Positions 31,430-35,971 of a stretch of 35,971 nucleotides of DNA are shown piece after piece. The notes beneath the pieces were generated by a model. The model was not told the origin of the DNA and searched no databases. It was given only the letters and a program-made list of their open reading frames with translations. Where the stretch lies: the IMG/VR virus record IMGVR_UViG_3300030118_003663, positions 1-35,971 of that record; one strand, 5' to 3'. Both the position numbers and the translations under genes were made by a program. The DNA comes from a virus. Positions within the stretch are counted from its first letter, which is position 1. Every line of letters starts with the position of its first letter.

Positions 31430-31664
31430 AAAAAAAGAAAGGGTGAGGTGGGTAGTAGGATTCGGCATACCTACAACATCGGGGAACGAACTTCCGTTAG
31501 CTTTTTACCCTCTGCACCAGAACCTCCACTGGTATGTGGAATGTGACCCCCTTCTGTTACCAAAAGGGTAGCCTCGGCACCATCCGTGAACTGTCTCACT
31601 CAAACCGCTCTCGTGGTTTGTATTATGAGTATACCCAAGGTCCGTCAACCTCTTGTTCACCCTT
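31430..31664 (-). ncRNA. Candidate structured non-coding RNA of about 235 nt
   Basis: A consensus-like promoter predicts a start near 31664. The RNA would begin at GGGTGA (31657-31662), which pairs with TCACCC (31441-31446) at its far end. AGGT/ACCT next to these adds to the closing stem. Directly after the closing stem comes TTTCTTTTTTT (31430-31440), a T-run typical of intrinsic termination. Inside are CAAACC...GGTTTG with an 8-nt loop, CCAC-ATACCA-GTGG, GGAA-GTTCG-TTCC, and GTAGG...CCTAC. I could not match it to RNase P RNA, tmRNA, 6S or a tRNA. A short protein frame (31471-31599) overlaps it and is listed separately. Confidence 0.55.
31471..31599 (-). CDS. Possible 42-residue protein inside the RNA element
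   Basis: From a GTG at 31599 an open frame reads MRQFTDGAEATLLVTEGGHI and ends KKLTEVRSPML. The composition looks like ordinary protein, which is why it is listed. Against it, there is no clear ribosome site, the start is GTG, and the frame lies inside strong inverted repeats. It is an alternative or additional reading of the candidate RNA. Confidence 0.25.
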   Translation of the reverse strand: MRQFTDGAEATLLVTEGGHIPHTSGGSGAEGKKLTEVRSPML

Positions 31665-31670
31665 TATTCT

Positions 31671-31698
31671 AGTATAACATATTTATACGATTTGTCAA
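31671..31698 (-). promoter_or_regulatory. Sigma70-type promoter of the RNA element and hsp20
   Basis: TTGACA (31693-31698) and TATACT (31671-31676) on the minus strand are spaced 16 nt apart. The predicted start, near 31664, falls two bases before the first stem of the candidate RNA. It lies in the gap after the small membrane protein gene. Confidence 0.8.
31680..31687 (-). promoter_or_regulatory. T4-type late box inside the early promoter
   Basis: An exact TATAAATA on the minus strand lies in the spacer of the sigma70-type promoter. If used, it would start transcription near 31674, so the same region could be read both early and late. It may also be chance in AT-rich sequence. Confidence 0.45.
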
Positions 31699-31707
31699 GT
31701 ATTTGGA

Positions 31708-31929
31708 TTACTTCTTTGAATATATGCCCCAAAGTACCCAAACAGCAACTAATCCTACAAGGCCTTCTGCACCGAGTTGTTTTACCAGCCCAACTACTGA
31801 ACCAACAATATCAAGGCCTAAGAACGGAACAGCTGCTCCAAAGATAACTTGAAGCACTACTCCTAGTGCGATTACGGCTAAACCCAATTCCGTAACAGAA
31901 CGAATCCAACCTAAAACTTTATCTAGCAT
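31708..31929 (-). CDS. Small integral membrane protein
   Basis: The 73-residue protein begins MLDKVLGWIRSVTELGLAVI and is hydrophobic throughout, with segments at about 14-38 and 49-69 and a final YSKK. I recall very similar proteins in many T4-like marine phages, function unknown. A holin-like or membrane-scaffold role is possible given its size and helices. It follows the dUTPase gene with 11 nt between. Confidence 0.75.
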   Translation of the reverse strand: MLDKVLGWIRSVTELGLAVIALGVVLQVIFGAAVPFLGLDIVGSVVGLVKQLGAEGLVGLVAVWVLWGIYSKK

Positions 31930-31940
31930 GTTTTTCTCCC

Positions 31941-32462
31941 TTATTTGCCTGTTGAACCGAAACCACCATATCTATCTGTCTTTTGACTTGGTGGTTCATT
32001 GATTTCTTCAAATTCATGATAAATCTTTTCTACCAGTTCAGCCTGACAAATCCTATCTCCATGTTTAATATGTTTAGGAGATTGAGATATGCTGGTTAAC
32101 ATTACAAAAACTGGCTCAACATAATCAGAATCAATCACACCTTCACAATTCGTAAGGTAAATACCATCTTTCCATGCCAAACCAGACCGCGAGTGAAGTC
32201 TCACGGAATAACCTTCTGGAATATCCAGAATTAATCCTGTTGGAACCATAACTCGTTCCATACAGAATATCTCTATTGAATCATTTTTTACACTTCTCTC
32301 AATAGTTCTATTTATAGTGTCTTGATTCACTTCATATTTTGTACCACTGACCAGACATGCATGAACATCAAAACATGCTGATCCTTTTGTTGCAAAATAT
32401 GGTTCTTTAACAGATTCGTGTAGTTTATAATATTTTAATGGTTCTTGACTAACCTTCCCCAT
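31941..32462 (-). CDS. dut: dUTPase
   Basis: The protein is 173 residues from the ATG at 32462, which has GGAG five bases upstream; a longer frame starting at 32483 is less supported. The five trimeric dUTPase motifs are visible: GSACFDVHA (1), HSRSGLAWKDGI (2-3, overlapping), NCEGVIDSDYVEPV (the G-V-I-D-x-x-Y uracil site), GDRICQAELV (4), and RYGGFGSTG (5, glycine-rich C-terminus over the active site). The enzyme hydrolyses dUTP to dUMP, keeping uracil out of phage DNA and feeding dTMP synthesis. It overlaps regA by 14 nt. Confidence 0.92.
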   Translation of the reverse strand: MGKVSQEPLKYYKLHESVKEPYFATKGSACFDVHACLVSGTKYEVNQDTINRTIERSVKNDSIEIFCMERVMVPTGLILDIPEGYSVRLHSRSGLAWKDGIYLTNCEGVIDSDYVEPVFVMLTSISQSPKHIKHGDRICQAELVEKIYHEFEEINEPPSQKTDRYGGFGSTGK

Positions 32463-32865
32463 CCTCACTCCTTTTGCTTCCAATATTATATTTTGCAGTT
32501 AAGTTCCATTCGTCTTTCTCCTTGAAAGATAGGATCTTCAACTGATTGAGAGGAACAGTTAATTCCTCTGTCACACTAGGCTCTGACAACTTTATCAGAC
32601 CCCATTCAGCCAAAAGGTTTGCTACAGTATTTCTTCTTGCTTGATCGTTTTCAGAAAAATTTGTGGGTTTACCATCAAGTGCAAATAATTCTTTAAAATG
32701 TACGATAAAATACCTACCTTGTTTATGTAGAATGTGGCAGGATTGATACAGTGTTTTGTCTTTACGAGACGCCACACCGATTCTAGTCAGTGTTTCTCGT
32801 ACCTTTAGAAAGTCATCGGGATTCTCAAGGGTACATTCAACCATAGTGTCAATTGATACATTCAT
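32449..32865 (-). CDS. regA: Translational repressor RegA
   Basis: The 138-residue protein matches T4 RegA closely along its length: ENPDDFLKVRETLTRIGVAS, DKTLYQSCHILHKQGRYFIV, HFKELFALDGKP, RRNTVANLLAEWGLIKL and ILSFKEKDEWNLTAKYNIG. RegA binds the start regions of many early mRNAs, including those of clamp and clamp-loader genes, and blocks ribosome loading. Its position right after gp62 is the T4 order. It is about 16 residues longer than T4 RegA at the C-terminus. It overlaps the upstream gene by 4 nt. Confidence 0.93.
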   Translation of the reverse strand: MNVSIDTMVECTLENPDDFLKVRETLTRIGVASRKDKTLYQSCHILHKQGRYFIVHFKELFALDGKPTNFSENDQARRNTVANLLAEWGLIKLSEPSVTEELTVPLNQLKILSFKEKDEWNLTAKYNIGSKRSEDGEG

Positions 32866-33242
32866 TTCTCCACTCCACCTTGATTCAGTTTATCTTTGAT
32901 ATAGTCAAGTTGCTCCTTCGTAAGAATTGAAAGAGCGTCTTTGGCTTTTTGATTACCGAATCCATAATACTCTTTCACTATATCCATATCAGATAATTTC
33001 TCAGGTTTCAACCATTTACTATACCTTCTCTTTTTCCTAACACTATTTAGTAAATAGTCAAACTGAAGTCTGGAATCAAGGTGAAAATGAACATTTACCT
33101 CATTGGCTTGAAAGATTGTGTCCATGAAGAAAGACAATCCACGATTTACAATAAAAGGTGCATACTTCTTCTCGTCTTGAGAAGTCAGCATGATGTCTTC
33201 TTTTGTTTCGTTGATTGCCTTCAAATAATCAAACGGACTCAT
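32862..33242 (-). CDS. 62: Clamp loader small subunit gp62-like
   Basis: The protein is 126 residues from the ATG at 33242 (MSPFDYLKAINETKEDIMLT). It contains NRGLSFFMDTIFQANEVNVH, QFDYLLNSVRKKRRYSKWLK and VKEYYGFGNQKAKDALSILT. The phrasing (short helical protein, Y-x-x-F, RKKRRYSKW) and the place between gp44 and regA match T4 gp62, which forms a 4:1 complex with gp44 to load the gp45 clamp. It is shorter than T4 gp62 (187). Overlaps of 14 nt upstream and 4 nt downstream link it to its neighbours. Confidence 0.85.
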   Translation of the reverse strand: MSPFDYLKAINETKEDIMLTSQDEKKYAPFIVNRGLSFFMDTIFQANEVNVHFHLDSRLQFDYLLNSVRKKRRYSKWLKPEKLSDMDIVKEYYGFGNQKAKDALSILTKEQLDYIKDKLNQGGVEK

Positions 33243-33528
33243 CTTCAACCCATTTTAAAACCGTGGCACTATTCTTCTCCAAAGGTGGATACCAAATTGC
33301 CTTGGTTTTCGTAGTAATATTGGTTTGATCAATCTTTTCTGCAAATTCTCTTAGGTCTTCTTCATTACGAAATCTGACTCTAATCAAAGCATATTGACCT
33401 TTTTCTGGATTGTCAAATTCTGGCATATCATCCCATCCAAAGGGAGTTTGTGCCTCTTCATCACCTGCAAGAACAAATAGATTTGTTTCTGTTCCTTTTT
33501 CTGGAACCTTATTTAATACGTTACCCAT
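33229..33528 (-). CDS. Small protein between glycosyltransferase and gp62, unknown
   Basis: The 99-residue protein begins MGNVLNKVPEKGTETNLFVL and contains GWDDMPEFDNPEKGQYALIR, then VRFRNEEDLREFAEKIDQTN and KAIWYPPLEKNSATVL. The second half looks like a small alpha/beta domain (V-R-F-x-x-x-E-D-x-x-x-F). I have seen this pattern next to other phage glycosyltransferases of the TET-associated type, but know no function. It overlaps the glycosyltransferase gene by 8 nt and gp62 by 14 nt. Confidence 0.65.
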   Translation of the reverse strand: MGNVLNKVPEKGTETNLFVLAGDEEAQTPFGWDDMPEFDNPEKGQYALIRVRFRNEEDLREFAEKIDQTNITTKTKAIWYPPLEKNSATVLKWVEDESV

Positions 33529-34468
33529 ACTGGACTTCCTTTTCTAATTGTTTCGGGAACTCTTTTAAAACCAAACCATACTCATTGTTTCCCTTTGGTA
33601 TATTTAGCCCACTTTTTAGGATAGGTTTTTGTTTGTATCTATAGTAATCCACATAATGATGCCATCTGTCATATTTCCATGTAACTCTGGCAACATCTGG
33701 ATGTTGATTTGCAATAGACTCCGCAAATTTTCTTCTCTTATCAAATTTCTCACCACCTCTTGACTCTTTACCGCCTGGGTCATCCACTGCATAGACTTCT
33801 TGCGTGTTACCACCTTTCATAGTCATGGAAGCGGCCTTACCTATCAGAAAACAATTGAATAACATAGTACAAAGACCTGCCTTTAGAATCCTAATACTAA
33901 TATCAGTATCTTCATTATACATCCCACGCCATCTTATGTCAAGTGTGTTATCAAGTAGGATACATGAATAAATTCTTGTGTTCAAAACGTATGGTGGCCT
34001 TTTAGATATTGCAGGAATAATGAAATCATAGTTCATACCTGCCATGCCAACATTTGTATATCTGTCAACAAAGTTCTCCAAGATTGCAAATGGTGATCCA
34101 CTTTCAACTTGTAGTTTTCTATTCTGGTGTAGACGATAGAGTGGTGCCATGTTATCATCAAGAATCCAATGTCTCTTGTGACCTTCCGACTTTGAATGTT
34201 CATAGACAAAATTACGAACTGGTATAGATCCACCCAAAGTATCAGTAACTTCACATCTTACTGCATACAGCGGGTTCTCTCTAAAATCTTTGGGAAGTGC
34301 AATTATCTTCTCTTCTGGTACATTTTCAGCATATGCATCAAACTCCGAATCTTCAACAACCATCCGATATGGCACACCATACCTCTCAAGCATTTCTTGA
34401 GTGAGTCTAAGACCATTCTCGTAACGACCTTTTGAAATAATGTAAATAGGATATTTTGGTTTCATCAT
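33521..34468 (-). CDS. TET-associated-type glycosyltransferase
   Basis: The protein is 315 residues from the ATG at 34468, with AAAGGAG five bases upstream. It shows the pattern I know from the TET-associated glycosyltransferase family: YPIYIISKGR near the start, VPYRMVVEDSEFDAYAE, GGSIPVRNFVYEHS, HWILDDN (D104, D105) as metal/sugar site, YVLNTRIYSCILL, and YNEDTD (186-189), ending with YDRWHHYVDY. In phages such enzymes add sugars to hydroxymethylated pyrimidines in DNA, hiding it from restriction and CRISPR nucleases. No TET/JBP oxygenase lies next to it, so the acceptor base is unknown. It is inserted between gp44 and gp62, a place where expression is early. Confidence 0.7.
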   Translation of the reverse strand: MMKPKYPIYIISKGRYENGLRLTQEMLERYGVPYRMVVEDSEFDAYAENVPEEKIIALPKDFRENPLYAVRCEVTDTLGGSIPVRNFVYEHSKSEGHKRHWILDDNMAPLYRLHQNRKLQVESGSPFAILENFVDRYTNVGMAGMNYDFIIPAISKRPPYVLNTRIYSCILLDNTLDIRWRGMYNEDTDISIRILKAGLCTMLFNCFLIGKAASMTMKGGNTQEVYAVDDPGGKESRGGEKFDKRRKFAESIANQHPDVARVTWKYDRWHHYVDYYRYKQKPILKSGLNIPKGNNEYGLVLKEFPKQLEKEVQYG

Positions 34469-34495
34469 ATCAACTCCTTTCAATACTATTTAGCA

Positions 34496-35440
34496 TTATT
34501 TAAATTCACACTCTACCATGATCTCAGTCAAACAAGCAACAAGATTGATCTCTTGGTCTACTACAAATGCTGATTTGTATTGATAGTCTGCAATAATCAG
34601 AACGGCCTGTGGCACAGATTGAGGTTTCAGATGTGAACTCAAACTGTCATATAACCTACGGAAGATACGAGCAGTATCTGTATCCATGTTGGAGTTTGCC
34701 CACTTCCGCATATCAGAAAACTTTTTAGTCTTCAAAAAACTTACCAACTCACCAACATTGACTTCTTCCAATGAAGACAATATGCCAGTATCTATCGTAC
34801 CACTGGCAGAATATCTCTGTAACTCATTAAGAACTCTCCGAAAATCTGGAAAGTGTTTCATGATGAGTTGAATGAGAACTTTTCTCTCAAACTTTACATC
34901 CTCTTTCTGTAGAATCCCTTCAACAAGAAAAAGATATTCCTCTGCAATCTTTGGTTTCTCGTTTACTGGAATAGAGAAGTCAAGGACAGAACAGCGGGAA
35001 TGGATGGGATCAATAATACGACTAGGATAATTACAAGTAAAAAGAAAAGAGACATTATTTCCAAATTTTTCAATGAAACCTCTTAGTGCGGGTTGAACCG
35101 AATCGGGATTCATATAATCGGCCTCGTCCATGATTATGGCCTTACGATTCCCTGTCATTGATATAGAACTACAGAATTGATTCAGTGTGGTTCTTACTGT
35201 GTCTATATTTCTGCCTTCATCAGAACCATTGACCATGAGATAGTCTGTCTTGGTTTCGTCACACAGAGCCCTGGCAGCAGTTGTCTTGCCTGTGCCAGGT
35301 CCACCTGTGAGAATGAGATTCGGAACTTTGCCTTGTTCTACGAATTCTGAGAAAGGTTCAGATAGATCACTAGGAAGAACACAATCACTGATCTTGTGTG
35401 GGCGATATTTCTCCACCCACAAAAAATCATCTCGTTGCAT
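34496..35440 (-). CDS. 44: Clamp loader large subunit gp44
   Basis: The 314-residue AAA+ ATPase has Walker A GGPGTGKT (46-53), Walker B IIMDEADYM, sensor 1 LFTCNYPSRI, and the HSRC motif with the arginine finger. The N-terminal LWVEKYRPHKISDCVLP is the standard clamp-loader opening. gp44 subunits, with gp62, open and load the gp45 ring at primer ends. Its ATG shares a base with the TAA of gp45 (TAATG). The length agrees with T4 gp44 (319). Confidence 0.95.
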   Translation of the reverse strand: MQRDDFLWVEKYRPHKISDCVLPSDLSEPFSEFVEQGKVPNLILTGGPGTGKTTAARALCDETKTDYLMVNGSDEGRNIDTVRTTLNQFCSSISMTGNRKAIIMDEADYMNPDSVQPALRGFIEKFGNNVSFLFTCNYPSRIIDPIHSRCSVLDFSIPVNEKPKIAEEYLFLVEGILQKEDVKFERKVLIQLIMKHFPDFRRVLNELQRYSASGTIDTGILSSLEEVNVGELVSFLKTKKFSDMRKWANSNMDTDTARIFRRLYDSLSSHLKPQSVPQAVLIIADYQYKSAFVVDQEINLVACLTEIMVECEFK

Positions 35441-35971
35441 TATCCTCCAAATGTTGAATCTGATTCAGTTGCGATAAAGTATTGAAGATTACTAGAAGTG
35501 TGGGAAAACTTAGATATTCCCTTTGAAGTGATTTCTACATTGTAATCACCTGCAAATAATTTAAGATTCTCAATCTTAAAAACCATACAAAAGTTTTTGT
35601 CTGTTGTGCCAACTTCAGTCACAAAATCATCAGAAGATGAATTATGCACATCTGTTGCACCCAGAGTGATTTTAGAACCATCACCAACTATACAAACATG
35701 AGGCAGCCCTAACATAGCAGCTGCCTTTGTTGTTTGTGTAAAGTCTGCATTAGACATGACAAACGATACTTCTGGATCTGGAAAAGTCAAATCTTTTTCA
35801 GGCGGAGTGAGAATCATTGACGGATCAGCAAACATATACTTTACCTTTCCACCAACATTCATGGTTTTATCACCAACCTCTAACTCAGGGTCTTGAAACA
35901 ATTTCATGACTCCAAGAAACTTGTTTAGGTCATAGATTGCGAAGTCACTTGGAAATGACTCAGGAATCTCT
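35440..35971 (-). CDS. 45: Sliding clamp gp45, N-terminus beyond the window
   Basis: The frame is open to the right edge (IPESFPSDFAIYDLNKFLGV precedes the internal methionine at 35907), so about the first 40-50 residues are missing. The visible 176 residues contain PELEVGDKTMNVGGKVKYMF, PSMILTPPEKDLTFPDPEVS and a C-terminal beta-rich domain. This matches the T4 clamp, a trimeric ring that tethers gp43 and also activates late transcription. The final SDSTFGG tail is short and acidic. The start at 35907 would remove part of the conserved first domain and is rejected. Confidence 0.9.
   Translation of the reverse strand, partial: EIPESFPSDFAIYDLNKFLGVMKLFQDPELEVGDKTMNVGGKVKYMFADPSMILTPPEKDLTFPDPEVSFVMSNADFTQTTKAAAMLGLPHVCIVGDGSKITLGATDVHNSSSDDFVTEVGTTDKNFCMVFKIENLKLFAGDYNVEITSKGISKFSHTSSNLQYFIATESDSTFGG

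Noticed and set aside
31505-31660. A 51-residue minus-strand frame with GTG start at the head of the RNA element
   Set aside because: Unusual W/C/R/G-rich composition, GTG start, and it runs through strong inverted repeats; more likely chance.
32309-32316. TATAAATA inside the dUTPase gene
   Set aside because: Coding, 380 nt from the next start, no other support.
1-35971. tRNA genes, CRISPR arrays, insertion sequences
   Set aside because: I looked for cloverleaf-like segments, regularly spaced repeats and transposase motifs and found none I could support by eye.

Overview
The window is a gene-dense, AT-rich piece of a T4-like marine myovirus genome. The clearest evidence is the replication block at its right end. 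Read leftwards on the minus strand it runs gp45 clamp, gp44 and gp62 clamp loader, RegA, DNA polymerase gp43, UvsX and gp41 helicase, which is the T4 order. Other genes common in marine T4-like phages are present: hsp20, clpS, a 2OG-Fe(II) oxygenase and a dUTPase. Every gene I can support lies on the minus strand, mostly joined by ATGA or TAATG overlaps. The host is inferred to be a marine Gram-negative, perhaps an alphaproteobacterium such as SAR11, because one phage gene encodes an AapJ-type periplasmic amino-acid-binding protein and another a membrane-anchored c-type cytochrome.

Layout from right to left. Positions 35971-31700: replication and nucleotide genes, a TET-associated-type glycosyltransferase and a small membrane protein. 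Positions 31700-31430: a host-type promoter followed by a roughly 235-nt RNA-like element closed by a long-range stem and a T-run. Positions 31336-29593: Hsp20, two unknown genes and an M15 peptidase (probable endolysin). Positions 29449-22400: gp43, two tiny genes, UvsX, gp41, the oxygenase, ClpS and an unknown. Near-consensus sigma70-type promoters stand before gp43 and before the uvsX operon. Positions 22356-13509: a late cluster whose members mostly begin with a short MKTF/MKTY-like leader. It includes a ligase-fold nucleotidyltransferase, an NMN-adenylyltransferase-like enzyme, a cupin and a modular acidic/basic internal-head-type protein. Positions 13398-6557: virion structural genes and coiled-coil proteins. 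Positions 6560-3004: an accessory island with a nucleotidase, a 3-TM protein, cytochrome c, a solute-binding protein and a PycTM-like membrane protein. Positions 2920-1: a CCA-adding-type tRNA nucleotidyltransferase, a 2H phosphoesterase-like protein, a 2-TM protein, a gene broken by one in-frame TGA, and a partial gene at the edge.

The most interesting signal is a family of N-termini (for example MKTYQRFMTE, MHSFAGFLTE, MRFSQFLKE, MKTFNNYLKE) that look like the T4 capsid-targeting sequence (MKTYQEFIAE, quoted from memory) and end in a gp21-type [LI]-x-E site. They sit on enzymes as well as unknown proteins. This suggests that the phage loads a set of enzymes, including RNA-repair-type ones, into the head and delivers them with its DNA. 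A second unusual cassette (3141-6051) would act at the host membrane and periplasm. All functions are inferred from sequence motifs read by eye; no database search was run.
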